Shown: one piece after another, positions 1 to 8,857 of the stretch
How positions within the stretch are numbered: position 1 is the stretch's first letter
Layout: every line of letters begins with the position of its first letter
From: Bacteroidales bacterium
GTDB taxonomy: Bacteria; Bacteroidota; Bacteroidia; Bacteroidales; WRLA01
Assembly: GCA_009777825.1 (NCBI GenBank)
Contig: WRLA01000019.1
Span: forward strand, 1 to 43,540
Direction of reading: 5' to 3'
Length of the DNA stretch: 43,540 bases
Made by a program: the position numbers and the translations under genes
Notes under the pieces: model-generated
Told to the model about the DNA's origin: nothing
Databases searched by the model: none
What the model saw: only the letters and a program-made list of their open reading frames with translations

Positions 1-1019
1 TCGCCGATTATTCGCAACTGATAGAACAACACCCTACGTTTATACCCGCCTACTGGGGACGCGCAGAGGCGTATAGTCTGTTGAAAAACGAAAAAGCGGC
101 ATTCAAAGACCGAATGACGGCAAAAAATATTGAAGACAACAAGGGAAAATACCATGAAAAAAAAGAAAAAACACAGGTGAAAACAAACGAAACAAAAAAT
201 TATACGCAAGAGTTTAATTTGTCCGTAGCGCAGGGATTGCATAAAAATACCGAAAAGACCGTATACAAAAACGAGTATCGTGGCACGATACAGGATAAAT
301 ATTTTGATATAATTCCCGAAAATAATTTTTATGTGAGTTATTTCTCTGCCGAACCGGACGTTAGAAAGCGGATTTATGACCATTCGTTATTAGATAAATT
401 GCCGAATTTGAAATTATGCAATTCCGATTTATCGCTTGCCGAAAATCAGGTAGAACAACTTTTTTCCGTTATTCATACAAACAACGAACAAATACAAGCC
501 GAGCCGTCTGCCGCAAAGTTGTATTATTTCAGAGGAATTGCCTACTCGCTGTTACAAGATTTCGACAGCGCTTTGAACGATTTTAATGCAGCCGTGAAAT
601 TAGACCCCAATTTTACATTAGCCTATTTCTCGCGAGCCGTAATCCGCTATAAAAATATGCTTGTAAATAGAAACGAGTGCGAATTGAATGCCGGAGACAG
701 TCAAAAGCCTGTAAGCGAAAAAGACGAAGTAACCCTTATTATTGCCGATTATCAAAAGGCGATTGAATTGCAAAAAGATTTTTATTTTGCATGGTTTAAT
801 TTAGGCAATACTTACTTGCAGGCGAAAGATTTTAAGCAAGCCATTCAGTGTTATCACATATCCATTCAGTATTCGCCTGATTTTGCCGAAGCCTACTTCA
901 ATCGTGGATTGACTTACGTGTTTATCGGCGAAAATAAAAAAGGAATTACCGATTTAAGCAAATCGGGCGAATTGGGCATTTACCAGTCGTATAATTTTAT
1001 TAAGCGGTTTAACAAATAA
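1..1019 (+). CDS. TPR-repeat protein, 5' end outside the window
   Basis: The frame is open from base 3 without a stop, so this is the C-terminal part (about 338 codons) of a longer gene; the TTG at 81 is not a convincing start because TPR-like sequence (AYWGRAEAYSLL) already precedes it. Further TPR units follow, for example LYYFRGIAYSLLQDFDSALN, AWFNLGNTYLQAKDFKQAIQ and AYFNRGLTYVFIGENKKG. A roughly 60-residue non-TPR segment separates the first unit from the rest. TPR arrays are protein-protein interaction scaffolds; the partner cannot be told from this fragment. The coding strand points toward the convergent AbiE operon, 90 bases away. No catalytic domain is visible in the part present. 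TPR assignment is confident, the cellular role is unknown. Confidence 0.85.
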   Translation, partial: ADYSQLIEQHPTFIPAYWGRAEAYSLLKNEKAAFKDRMTAKNIEDNKGKYHEKKEKTQVKTNETKNYTQEFNLSVAQGLHKNTEKTVYKNEYRGTIQDKYFDIIPENNFYVSYFSAEPDVRKRIYDHSLLDKLPNLKLCNSDLSLAENQVEQLFSVIHTNNEQIQAEPSAAKLYYFRGIAYSLLQDFDSALNDFNAAVKLDPNFTLAYFSRAVIRYKNMLVNRNECELNAGDSQKPVSEKDEVTLIIADYQKAIELQKDFYFAWFNLGNTYLQAKDFKQAIQCYHISIQYSPDFAEAYFNRGLTYVFIGENKKGITDLSKSGELGIYQSYNFIKRFNK

Positions 1020-1109
1020 TAGACATAATGTTGATAAATCGCAATCATATAACTTGTCTTTTTGTTGTAAATCATTTACTTACATTCTTTTTGTTGCTCA
1101 TTTGAGGTC

Positions 1110-1895
1110 TCAAATTTCAATTAATTTTCTTCGTACCAATTCATAAGCCATTAGATTATCATATTCTACATTCGGTTTTAACACGGTGAAAATGTCATTT
1201 GTAAACTCGGAATCGGTCAATTTTTCTTCCATGTTCCGTATAAATTGCTTGACGGTAGGCGGTTTTAATTCTGCATGTTCATAATGGATTGTACAACAAT
1301 GTAATAATTTTTCAATATTAATGTCTGAATGTGTCAATGCCCAATACAGGTCAAACAAATCACGTCCTTTTTTACGACCGTACAAGGCTTTTAATTTTGT
1401 ACTCAATAATTCCTCTATTGAATAGCCTGTTACGTTGCATTTACCTGCAAACCAAGCATTATTTACTTCAAATGGGATTTTTTTCAATCCCAAAATGTTC
1501 AAATGTTCTCGCGTATTGATTTCTACTTTCAGACGAATGGAAATAATTGGCGGGATTTCACTCTCAAACCTGAAAATAAGCGTGTTGTTGTGTGCTTTTT
1601 GTTTGATTTTCGGCTCGCCAAGAAAAGAGAGTACTTTTCTGATTCTGTCTATTGTCTTTTTTATTGGTTCTGCATTTATTTGTACCAAGTCAATGTCTTC
1701 CGAATAGCGAATTTGCGGAGCAATATACAACTTGTGTAATGCTGTTCCTCCTCTGAATGCCAATGAATTGCGAAGTAAATCGTCGGAAAATATCTCAACT
1801 ATTGCCCGTGAAATGACTAAATCCTGTTCTACCTGTTCGTTGGTTTGCCACGGGGCTTGTCTTTTCCAATCCTGTATATATAATTCCGGTATCAT
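1110..1895 (-). CDS. AbiEii-type nucleotidyltransferase toxin
   Basis: 261 residues. The N-terminal half carries the AbiEii/AbiGii nucleotidyltransferase signature: FRGGTALHKLY at about residues 47-57, followed by RYSEDIDLV at about 63-71, where the acidic pair coordinates metal. A later SIEELLSTKLKALYGRKKGRDLFDLYWAL stretch is the usual C-terminal helical part of the family. Proteins of this family act as type IV toxins and nucleotidylate an essential target such as tRNA. The start overlaps the stop of the upstream AbiEi gene by 4 bases, so the pair is translationally coupled. It is on the strand opposite the TPR gene and its codons are AT-rich. Intact by length and motifs; activity not testable here. 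Confidence 0.88.
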   Translation of the reverse strand: MIPELYIQDWKRQAPWQTNEQVEQDLVISRAIVEIFSDDLLRNSLAFRGGTALHKLYIAPQIRYSEDIDLVQINAEPIKKTIDRIRKVLSFLGEPKIKQKAHNNTLIFRFESEIPPIISIRLKVEINTREHLNILGLKKIPFEVNNAWFAGKCNVTGYSIEELLSTKLKALYGRKKGRDLFDLYWALTHSDINIEKLLHCCTIHYEHAELKPPTVKQFIRNMEEKLTDSEFTNDIFTVLKPNVEYDNLMAYELVRRKLIEI

Positions 1896-2698
1896 AAATC
1901 GCTTTCTATCTGCATGTTAACAATGATTTTCCATTTATTGTCAATCTGTCCCTTTTTCCCTTTTTGAGGCGACAAGGGGACAGGCGAAAATGAAGTCTTA
2001 TTCAAAATTTCATACAACGAATTTGCCAATTTTTCGTCGTTTATAACGGTGTCCAAAATATATCCCAAGCGTTGTATATTTGCCTTATTGTCAATTAGTT
2101 TTGCTATTTTAGAAAGTCGGGAAGGAGTCATTTCTTCATAAAGTTCCTCCAAAACGGTCGTTATGCGATTTATTCCAAATGTATGAATATTCTCCAATAA
2201 ATCGAAAGCCGTCAATTCGGTCGACGAAACATTAAGATAGCCTGCTCTGGTTTTTTTCTGCTCAACGGCGGACTGTTCCCATGTTTTTTTGGAAGTAAAG
2301 GTGATTTTCAGGCGGTTATTCCGTATGCTTCGAGGTGCGGGTGTTTGTGCAACAACAAAATATTCCATTGGTTGTTGATGTGCTGAGCCATGAAGAGCTG
2401 CTGCCGAAAGCATAGCCACATAATATGGCTTGTGCAGTGATTTCATCAGTGCATCAACAAACAAATCGGGAGGCAACATACCTCCTATTGCTGTTTCGGG
2501 CGTGAGAATACCGTAAAAACCTTTGCGTATCTTTACTATCTGCTTTTTAACAGAATAGCGGTACAATTCCTGTGAAAGGCTTTGTTCCGATAGGTTATTA
2601 AAGTGTTTCCGGACATCGTCGAATGTAAATGTGCATCGCCCACGTTCACGCAGGTTGAGAAAAAAACTGTTCCATTTATTTTGCTCTTTCTTACCCAT
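1892..2698 (-). CDS. AbiEi-type transcriptional regulator antitoxin
   Basis: 268 residues. The N-terminal 65 residues look like the winged-helix domain of AbiEi antitoxins (FTFDDVRKHF, then IVKIRKGFYGILTP), followed by the larger C-terminal domain with the PPDLFVDALMKSLHKPYYV segment and TELTAFDLLEN. AbiEi proteins bind inverted repeats in their own promoter and counteract AbiEii. ATG at 2698 is chosen because it lies 12 bases downstream of a 37-bp inverted repeat and about 45 bases downstream of a good -7 element. It precedes and overlaps the toxin gene (4 bases). Together with the operator this makes a complete autoregulated type IV toxin-antitoxin locus. Confidence 0.85.
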   Translation of the reverse strand: MGKKEQNKWNSFFLNLRERGRCTFTFDDVRKHFNNLSEQSLSQELYRYSVKKQIVKIRKGFYGILTPETAIGGMLPPDLFVDALMKSLHKPYYVAMLSAAALHGSAHQQPMEYFVVAQTPAPRSIRNNRLKITFTSKKTWEQSAVEQKKTRAGYLNVSSTELTAFDLLENIHTFGINRITTVLEELYEEMTPSRLSKIAKLIDNKANIQRLGYILDTVINDEKLANSLYEILNKTSFSPVPLSPQKGKKGQIDNKWKIIVNMQIESDL

Positions 2699-2710
2699 TT
2701 GCTTCTTTCA

Positions 2711-2747
2711 TTTGCAAACCTATACATATTCTGTATAGATTTGCAAA
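2711..2747 (-). promoter_or_regulatory. Palindromic operator of the AbiE operon
   Basis: Two 16-base arms are complementary at 15 of 16 positions: TTTGCAAA, 2 bases, TATACA, 5-base centre, TGTATA, 2 bases, TTTGCAAA. The distal TTTGCAAA overlaps the -7 element and the proximal one sits 12 bases before the antitoxin ATG. A protein bound here would cover the transcription start. AbiEi antitoxins are known to repress from inverted repeats in this position, so this is the probable binding site. Confidence 0.8.
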
Positions 2748-2775
2748 GATACAATTTATTTTTAAATTAATTCAA
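2744..2775 (-). promoter_or_regulatory. Bacteroidota promoter of the AbiE operon
   Basis: Minus strand: TATCTTTG (-7, bases 2751-2744) preceded by TTG at 2775-2773, spacer 21 bases. It matches TTG-N19-21-TAnnTTTG. Overlaps the operator palindrome. Confidence 0.75.
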
Positions 2776-3151
2776 TTTTGAGTTTTTCATCTTACTTTTA
2801 TGAACACAAATAGAACAAATTGAACTTGCCAACAAGCACGTACTAATGGCATCTCTAACCTACAATCTGAAAAAATACATGAAATTCATCCGTCGAACAG
2901 CAATAGCCAAGACGATAGCCATGCCCATAGTCGCTAAAACAACTTTTTCTACCTCTTTTTCTGCTTTTTTGCTGCCATTTCGCCTCGTTTTCGCCGATGT
3001 AAGCCATCTGCGTTGGCTATTGACAATCCAGAAACAAAAAATAATTGCCCATGTAGAATAGGCTGGGTGAAGTCGGGATTGGGAATGGGCGAGAGACTCT
3101 AAAAAATTATCGGGGTTGTGCAACGGCTACGCTCGTTAGCGGTAGTGCATT
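2776..3151. other. Gene-poor stretch between AbiE promoter and zinc-ribbon gene
   Basis: About 375 bases with no recognisable gene. An 87-codon minus-strand frame at 2860-3123 has a basic, helical C-terminal half but no homology I recognise, no good start context and no promoter. A copy of a GTTAGCGGTA(A/G)TGC motif lies at its right end (3135-3148). Confidence 0.5.
3135..3148. repeat. Short motif, inverted relative to copies at 4121 and 4176
   Basis: GTTAGCGGTAGTGC here; GCATTACCGCTAA at 4121-4133 and GCATTACCGCTAAC at 4176-4189 (55 bases apart). The copies bracket the 299-residue gene in inverted orientation. Meaning unknown. Confidence 0.45.
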
Positions 3152-4051
3152 TCACTTTGCTTTTAATTTCATTATTACGCACTTTATTAAATCTTTGTAT
3201 GTTTTTTCATTACGAATGTCTATTGGTGGTCTATTATTGTACATTTCATCAACAATATATGATTCTCCTAAATCCCAAATTTTTATCTTTCTGTAATTTA
3301 TGGCTTGATTAATGACAGACGTAATAACTGCACTTGTATCAGACTTGTTTATTGCATACTCAATTAAGCACTCATTAACACTCATTTCAATTTTTGATAT
3401 GGGAATTTTTGATACTCCTGTATATTCCCCCTTACTACTACCTATTCCGCCACTACCTTTAGGGGAAGAGGAAAAAAACTGTGTAATTGCTTTTGCTGGA
3501 GTATTTAGAAATGACACATTAATCAAACCGCCTATTTGAAAAGAAAGGAGTAATGCAAATATTGTTAATATTGATAATAAAAATTTCGTTACAGAAGAGA
3601 ATGAACTTTTCTCATTAGATTTTTTTCCTTTGTTATCTTGATTCTTCTGTGGTTTTTCACTTCCCATAGAATTTCCTACTCTATTTTGATTAGTTTTCTC
3701 AATAATAAGAGGTGGTTTTTCGGGCGGTGGAGGAAGAGGTGCTGTTGGTTGTTTTGCTTTCTGGCTGGTATCAAAAAATAAGCGTTTGTTACAAATTCTG
3801 CAAAATATATCAGTAGCATTGCCATAAAGATTTTTCTTATAGATATTTCTTAATTCAGAATCTCCGTTTTTATATATGTCATTTCCACAACTACAAAAAA
3901 CGGTCTGATTACGAAATGTCATTTCCTTGACATAACCTCTTACCTCTAATTTTTTCTCAATAAAAGAAAGCACTTTTTGCAAAATAGTCATTTCCTCATT
4001 TCTTGCAATTTGAGGATTTGTGAAGTCAAATCTTGATTCTTGTCCCGCCAT
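3152..4051 (-). CDS. Unrecognised zinc-ribbon, single-pass membrane protein
   Basis: 299 residues, family not recognised. Residues about 50-90 hold two cysteine pairs (CSCGNDIY and CRICNKRLF), spaced as in a zinc ribbon. A proline-rich linker (PTAPLPPPPEKPPL) and a charged Asn/Lys/Ser-rich segment follow. Then comes one hydrophobic span at about 158-177 (FLLSILTIFALLLSFQIGG). The C-terminal 110 residues start with a Ser/Gly-rich stretch and end in an alpha/beta-looking domain. The likely topology is zinc ribbon in the cytoplasm and C-terminal domain outside, as in bacterial zinc-ribbon membrane sensors, but this is inference. It stands alone, convergent to nothing obvious, with no clear TAnnTTTG promoter, and short repeated motifs flank it. 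Low GC compared with lepA next door suggests it may be an acquired gene. Confidence 0.65.
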   Translation of the reverse strand: MAGQESRFDFTNPQIARNEEMTILQKVLSFIEKKLEVRGYVKEMTFRNQTVFCSCGNDIYKNGDSELRNIYKKNLYGNATDIFCRICNKRLFFDTSQKAKQPTAPLPPPPEKPPLIIEKTNQNRVGNSMGSEKPQKNQDNKGKKSNEKSSFSSVTKFLLSILTIFALLLSFQIGGLINVSFLNTPAKAITQFFSSSPKGSGGIGSSKGEYTGVSKIPISKIEMSVNECLIEYAINKSDTSAVITSVINQAINYRKIKIWDLGESYIVDEMYNNRPPIDIRNEKTYKDLIKCVIMKLKAK

Positions 4052-4290
4052 AATTGTAAATTATTAAATGTTTATTATTAACTTCTTATTATCAGATATA
4101 TAATATTTTTTGTTTCTGTCGCATTACCGCTAATTTCCAATCTTATTTTTCGTCGTGTCCGCACTGCACTGTCCTGCATTACCGCTAACTCATAAATATA
4201 CGCCCCTTTTCCGCCCGATCGGCTTCCAAAAATTTCCCGTATATTCACCTTATATATCATTATCTATCAATTGTTTATATTTAATCTTTA

Positions 4291-6078
4291 TCAATCCAAC
4301 TTCAGCACCGCCAGAAACGCTTGCTGCGGCACTTCTACGTTGCCGATTTGACGCATTCGCTTTTTGCCTTTTTTCTGTTTTTCGAGCAGTTTGCGTTTAC
4401 GGGTGATGTCGCCGCCGTAGCACTTGGCGGTAACGTCTTTGCGGACGGCTTTTACGGTTTCGCGGGAGATGATTTTCGCTCCGATGGCGGCTTGTATGGC
4501 GATGTCGAACTGTTGGCGCGGGATGAGTTCTTTCAACTTTTCACACATGCGGCTGCCGAGGCTGTAGGCGTTGTCCACATGTATCAGCGATGAGAGCGCG
4601 TCCACTTTTTCGCCGTTTAGCAGGATGTCCAATTTTATCAATTTAGCCTGTTTGTAACCGCTCATGGCGTAGTCGAAGGAGGCGTATCCGCGCGAGATGC
4701 TTTTCAGTTTGTCGTAAAAGTCGAATACGATTTCGCTCAACGGCATCTCGAAGGTGATTTCTACGCGGTTGGTTGTCAGATAGGTTTGTCGTTTCAGTTC
4801 GCCGCGCTTGCCGATGCAGAGCGACATGATGGAGCCGATATAGTCGGTGGTGGTGATGATGGTGGCGGTGATGTAGGGTTCTTCGATATAATCTAATATG
4901 GCGGGGTCGGGCATTCCCGACGGGTTGTGAACTTCGAGCATGGCGCCTTTGGTGGTGTAGGCTTTGAACGAGACGTTTGGCACGGTGGTGATGACGTCCA
5001 TGTCGAACTCGCGGTCGAGCCGCTCCTGGACGATTTCCATGTGTAGCAGTCCTAAGAAGCCGCAGCGGAAGCCGAAGCCCAACGCCATGGATGATTCCGG
5101 CTCGAAGGTGAGCGAGGCGTCGTTGAGTTGCAGTTTTTCGATGGAGGCGCGCAGGTCTTCATAGTCGGAGGCATCCACGGGATAAATTCCGGCGAAGACC
5201 ATCGGCTTCACGTCTTCAAAGCCTTTGATGGCGTCGTCGCAGGGATTTTCGACGGATGTGATGGTGTCGCCCACCTTGACCTCCTTGGCTTGTTTGATGC
5301 CGGAGATGATATAGCCCACGTTGCCGGCGCCGAGTTCGTTGCACGGTTCGAGGTTGAGTTTCAGGATGCCGATTTCGTCGGCGTGGTACTCTTTCTTGGT
5401 GTTGAAAAACTTGACGTGGTCGCCCTTTTTGATGCTGCCGTTCAGAATGCGGAAGTAGGCGATGATGCCGCGAAACGAGTTGAAGACGGAGTCGAAAATG
5501 AGCGCTTGCAGCGGTTCGCCGGGGTCGCCTTTGGGTGCGGGGATGCGTTCGATGATGGCTTCCAGAACCTCGTCAACGCCGTAGCCGGTCTTTCCGCTGG
5601 CTAAGATGATTTCGTCGGGGTCGCAGCCCAGCAGGTCCACGATCTGATCTGTTACTTCCTCTATCATGGCGCTTTCCATGTCCACCTTGTTGAGTATGGG
5701 GATGATTTCGAGGTCGTTGTCAATGGCTAAGTAGAGGTTGGAGATGGTTTGAGCCTGAATGCCTTGCGTGGCGTCAACCACTAACAGCGCTCCTTCGCAG
5801 GCGGCAATCGAACGGGAGACTTCGTAGGAAAAGTCAACGTGACCGGGTGTGTCAATGAGGTTGAGGATGAATTTTTCGCCGTTGTGGTCATATTCCATCT
5901 GTATGGCGTGGCTTTTGATGGTGATGCCGCGTTCGCGTTCCAAGTCCATATCGTCCAAAACCTGATCTTGCAGGTCTTTGTCCGCGACGGTGTGCGTTGT
6001 CTGTAAAAGCCTGTCAGCCAAGGTACTTTTACCGTGGTCAATATGTGCAATAATGCAAAAATTACGGATGTTTTTCAT
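4291..6078 (-). CDS. lepA: Elongation factor 4 (LepA), back-translocating GTPase
   Basis: 595 residues from ATG at 6078. GTPase motifs are intact: AHIDHGKST (G1), DTPGHVDF (G3) and NKVD (G4). EF-G-like domains II, III and V follow, and the LepA-specific C-terminal domain ends with [11 protein letters not shown] and [10 protein letters not shown]4 binds ribosomes and resolves stalled or wrongly translocated elongation complexes. An in-frame TTG at 6087 is rejected: it is part of the -7 promoter element and the family begins [19 protein letters not shown]. With this start the ATG lies only 7 bases after TTTG, so the mRNA is probably leaderless or nearly so. Divergent from holA. Length and domain order are normal for the family. 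Confidence 0.97.
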   Translation of the reverse strand: MKNIRNFCIIAHIDHGKSTLADRLLQTTHTVADKDLQDQVLDDMDLERERGITIKSHAIQMEYDHNGEKFILNLIDTPGHVDFSYEVSRSIAACEGALLVVDATQGIQAQTISNLYLAIDNDLEIIPILNKVDMESAMIEEVTDQIVDLLGCDPDEIILASGKTGYGVDEVLEAIIERIPAPKGDPGEPLQALIFDSVFNSFRGIIAYFRILNGSIKKGDHVKFFNTKKEYHADEIGILKLNLEPCNELGAGNVGYIISGIKQAKEVKVGDTITSVENPCDDAIKGFEDVKPMVFAGIYPVDASDYEDLRASIEKLQLNDASLTFEPESSMALGFGFRCGFLGLLHMEIVQERLDREFDMDVITTVPNVSFKAYTTKGAMLEVHNPSGMPDPAILDYIEEPYITATIITTTDYIGSIMSLCIGKRGELKRQTYLTTNRVEITFEMPLSEIVFDFYDKLKSISRGYASFDYAMSGYKQAKLIKLDILLNGEKVDALSSLIHVDNAYSLGSRMCEKLKELIPRQQFDIAIQAAIGAKIISRETVKAVRKDVTAKCYGGDITRKRKLLEKQKKGKKRMRQIGNVEVPQQAFLAVLKLD

Positions 6079-6084
6079 GGGGTG

Positions 6085-6092
6085 CAAAGGTA
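6085..6092 (-). promoter_or_regulatory. lepA -7 element
   Basis: TACCTTTG on the minus strand (6092-6085), ATG 7 bases further on. Back-to-back with the holA element, 14 bases apart. Confidence 0.7.
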
Positions 6093-6106
6093 ATTAAAAA
6101 ATTTCG

Positions 6107-6114
6107 TATTTTTG
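6107..6114 (+). promoter_or_regulatory. holA -7 element
   Basis: TATTTTTG on the plus strand, 22 bases before the holA ATG. Forms a compact bidirectional promoter with lepA. Confidence 0.65.
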
Positions 6115-6136
6115 CCGTGATAAATCATATAGTTAC

Positions 6137-7171
6137 ATGACATTCGAGCAAATCACCAAAGACCTGAAAGCGGCTAAGTATCACCCCGTCTATTTTTTAC
6201 AGGGGGAAGAGCCTTATTTTATAGATTGTATCTCCGACTTTATCGAAGAAAACGTGTTGGATGAGGCGGAAAAGACCTTTGACCAGATGGTTGTCTATGG
6301 TCGGGACGTCAACAAGGAAGCCGTTGTCGGATTGGCAAAGGGTTTCCCGATGATTGCCAAAAGGCGGGTCATCATCGTGAAAGAGGCGCAGAGTATCAGC
6401 AACTTAACGACCGCCTCAAAGTCGAAAAAAGCGAATACGCAGGACGATTTATTGGAAAAATACCTCGAAAATCCTACGCCTTCCACGATTTTGGTCTTTT
6501 GCTATAAGTATAAGACGCTCGACAAAAGGACGACGCTGTTTAAACTGTTTGAGAAGTCGGGCGTGGTATTTGAGAGTAAGAAGTTGCAGGATTACAAGGT
6601 CGCGGCGTGGATTAGCGACTATGTGAAAAACCACGATTACAACATCGGACAGGCTTCGGCGACGCTTTTGTCCGAATATTTGGGCAACGATTTGTCGAAG
6701 ATAAGCAATGAAGTACAGAAGTTGTTCATCGGTTTGCCCAAGGGAAGCGCCATCAACAACGATGTCATCGAGCAACATATCGGCATCAGCAAAGATTACA
6801 ACGTCTTTGAATTGCAAAACGCCATCGGACGGCGAGACTTATTGAAAATCAACAGAATCATCAACTATTACGAAGCCAATCCGAAAGAAAATCCGGTGCA
6901 GATGGTTATTCCGATACTGTTTAAATATTTTGCTAAGATATTGATATACCACCGCTTGAAAGATAAATCACAGGCGGCTTCGGCGCTCGGCGTCAATCCT
7001 TATTTTCTCAACGACTACGTCAATGCGGCACGAAACTATCCGCAAGGCAAAATCATTGAGAACATCCACGTCCTGCGGGAGTACGACATGCGCTCCAAAG
7101 GCTACGGCGCAACAGGAAATCTGTCGAATGGGGATTTGTATAAGGAACTGATTTTCAGGATTATTGCTTAA
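6137..7171 (+). CDS. holA: DNA polymerase III, delta subunit
   Basis: 344 residues, the usual length for HolA. The N-terminus (HPVYFLQGEEPYFIDCI, about residues 17-33) is the conserved LxGEEpyfid segment. The AAA-like region continues with MIAKRRVIIVKEAQ. The C-terminal collar region includes ELQNAIGRRDLLKI and the LSNGDLYKELIFRI end. HolA opens the sliding clamp as part of the clamp-loader complex. ATG at 6137 follows a promoter by 22 bases. The stop overlaps by 11 bases the 3' end of the convergent T9SS gene. No oddities in length or motifs. Confidence 0.93.
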   Translation: MTFEQITKDLKAAKYHPVYFLQGEEPYFIDCISDFIEENVLDEAEKTFDQMVVYGRDVNKEAVVGLAKGFPMIAKRRVIIVKEAQSISNLTTASKSKKANTQDDLLEKYLENPTPSTILVFCYKYKTLDKRTTLFKLFEKSGVVFESKKLQDYKVAAWISDYVKNHDYNIGQASATLLSEYLGNDLSKISNEVQKLFIGLPKGSAINNDVIEQHIGISKDYNVFELQNAIGRRDLLKINRIINYYEANPKENPVQMVIPILFKYFAKILIYHRLKDKSQAASALGVNPYFLNDYVNAARNYPQGKIIENIHVLREYDMRSKGYGATGNLSNGDLYKELIFRIIA

Positions 7172-8831
7172 TAACTTTTACCGTCCTTACGCCGTCGTTG
7201 GTATGTATCCGGATGAAATAGACGCCGGCGGGTGCACTCGCGCTGATTTGTAATCGGTGCGTTCCGTCAGGGGCGACCGCAAGGGTCTCCCCTACGACGG
7301 TACGACCCATCACATCGAATATCGCAATGTCGCATATCGCATATCGCATATCGCATATCGTCAACTCCCCTGTCGTCGGATTCGGATAAACCCGTACATC
7401 CCCCCCTTCGGGGGTGCTTGGGAGGGCTTCTATTCCTACATCTTCGGTTACGGTAACGATACATACGTCTGTGTAATTGCCGTCTTCGGTTGTTACGGTA
7501 ATGTTGGTTTCGCCCTCCGCTATGGCTGTTACCACGCCGTTTTCGTCAACGGTGGCAATCGTTTCATCACTGCTTTCCCACGTTACGTTTTTGTTGGTGG
7601 CGTTTTCGGGAAGGACGGTGGCTATCAAGGGGCAGGTTTCATCTTTTGCAAGTGGTAATGTATGTATATTTAATTCAACGCCTGTTACCGCAATTTTGTC
7701 GGTTACGGTAACGATACATACGTCTGTGTAATTGCCGTCTTCGGTTGTTACGGTAATGTTGGTTTCGCCCTCCGCAATAGCCGTTACCATGCCGTTTTCG
7801 TCAACGGTGGCAATCGTTGCATTGCTGCTCTCCCACGTTACGTTTTTGTTGGTGGCGTTTTCGGGAAGGACGGTGGCTATCAAGGGGCAGGTTTCATCTT
7901 TTGCAAGCGGTAATGTATGGAAATTCAATACGACGCCTGTTACAGGGATAACTTCTCCCGGAACCCGTACCTGCAATCTGTCTATGCAGAAATAAGCCGC
8001 AGTGTTCATGCCGAACATGGGATCGCTGTCGGTGGATTCCATGGTGAAATAGACGCCGGCGACTTCTCCCAGTCCGGACAGGTCTATCCATTCCCAGTTG
8101 GGACTTTGGATGAGTGTTCCGCCGATGTTTTGGGCGAGGTAATGTTCGACTGTTTTTCCGTTGTCGACATAGTTTTCGTCGAGTCCGTGGATAAAGAGTT
8201 TGAAATAATCGCCGTCCTGGTTGAGCGGACGCGCAGAGCCGTCGCCGTGAATATTTCCATAGTAGGGCCAAGTGTTGATGTTCACATAGATGCCGTCGGC
8301 TTGATAGACATCATCGAACAGCGTCGTTAATACCGGATAGGTATAATATCCTTCCATGTATCCCGCCCAATAGGCAAGCAGATACGGCACGTCGGGGTCG
8401 GCAATGACGATGTCGTTCTCGTCTTTTAGAACGTTGCCGTCGGCGTCGGTTTTAATACCTCCGCCTGCCATATTACCCCATTGACTGCCATACCAATAGC
8501 CGCTGCCGCTGGGGTCGGTGTTGTCGGCATTTTTGCTGTAGGTAAATCCGTCCCAGTAATAACCGCCATACGAATCGCCCTCTCCGGCGCCGAGGTGCGT
8601 GAATTTAAAAGCGCTGTTGTTAAACTCAATAAACGGATAATCAACGTCGTTGAAAGTTTCCGTCCAGACATTGTTTGCGTCCAAAGTGAATGATGCAGGA
8701 TTGGTCGGCTGGCCTAAATCCAGGGTGATGGGTTGCGATTGCGCATGTGCTTGATGTGTTGGGGACAAAATATTCAGCACAGAGACACAGAGTACACAGA
8801 GTACCACAGAGAAAGAATTTGACTTTTTCAT
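7161..8831 (-). CDS. Secreted DUF4465 protein with two Ig-like repeats and T9SS tail (BtuH-like candidate)
   Basis: 556 residues. A signal peptide ends at about residue 31 (AHA|QSQP); its hydrophobic core VVLCVLCVSVLNI is encoded by a dispersed heptad repeat. Residues 40-290 match my recollection of DUF4465 (FIEFNNSAF, GYYWDGFTYS, YLLAYWAGYMEG). Two nearly identical Big_2-type Ig-like domains of 85 residues follow, then a T9SS sorting domain (VRVYPNPTTGELTI, FDVMGRTV, GVYFIRI). DUF4465 proteins occur in Bacteroidota cobalamin operons, where some bind B12 at the cell surface (BtuH type). This gene is last in a riboswitch-led operon, so extracellular B12 capture is the likely job. A heptamer array is inserted in the T9SS tail. 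Family call fairly sure, B12 binding inferred. Confidence 0.75.
   Translation of the reverse strand: MKKSNSFSVVLCVLCVSVLNILSPTHQAHAQSQPITLDLGQPTNPASFTLDANNVWTETFNDVDYPFIEFNNSAFKFTHLGAGEGDSYGGYYWDGFTYSKNADNTDPSGSGYWYGSQWGNMAGGGIKTDADGNVLKDENDIVIADPDVPYLLAYWAGYMEGYYTYPVLTTLFDDVYQADGIYVNINTWPYYGNIHGDGSARPLNQDGDYFKLFIHGLDENYVDNGKTVEHYLAQNIGGTLIQSPNWEWIDLSGLGEVAGVYFTMESTDSDPMFGMNTAAYFCIDRLQVRVPGEVIPVTGVVLNFHTLPLAKDETCPLIATVLPENATNKNVTWESSNATIATVDENGMVTAIAEGETNITVTTEDGNYTDVCIVTVTDKIAVTGVELNIHTLPLAKDETCPLIATVLPENATNKNVTWESSDETIATVDENGVVTAIAEGETNITVTTEDGNYTDVCIVTVTEDVGIEALPSTPEGGDVRVYPNPTTGELTICDMRYAICDIAIFDVMGRTVVGETLAVAPDGTHRLQISASAPAGVYFIRIHTNDGVRTVKVIKQ
7331..7358. repeat. Four tandem CGCATAT heptamers inside a T9SS tail
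   Basis: CGCATAT x4 with degenerate units on the left. Read on the minus strand it encodes the CDMRYAICD insert between GELTI and IAIFDVMGR. 7 bp x 3 keeps a 7-residue period in frame. Confidence 0.85.
7446..7955. repeat. 255-bp direct tandem duplication (Ig-like domain)
   Basis: Units 7446-7700 and 7701-7955 are almost identical at DNA level (both begin GGTTACGGTAACGATAC). Each encodes one 85-residue Big_2-like domain. The few differences indicate a recent in-frame duplication. Confidence 0.85.
8773..8814 (-). repeat. CTCTGTG-type heptad repeat, copy 1 (signal peptide)
   Basis: Minus strand reads CTCTGTGG TACTCTGTG TACTCTGTG TCTCTGTGCTGAA. It codes for SVVLCVLCVSVLN, the core of the signal peptide of the DUF4465 protein. 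Confidence 0.85.
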
Positions 8832-8857
8832 TTTGATAAGATTTTTAGTGAATAAAA

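Noticed and set aside
2860..3123. 87-codon minus-strand frame
   Set aside because: No recognisable domain, no promoter or start context; kept only as a gene-poor note.
4078..4260. 60-codon minus-strand frame upstream of the zinc-ribbon gene
   Set aside because: Low-complexity, no homology, overlaps the short motif copies.
5128..5604. Long plus-strand frame opposite lepA
   Set aside because: Antisense shadow of a well-defined gene; Val/Asp/Gly-rich composition is that of the reverse complement.
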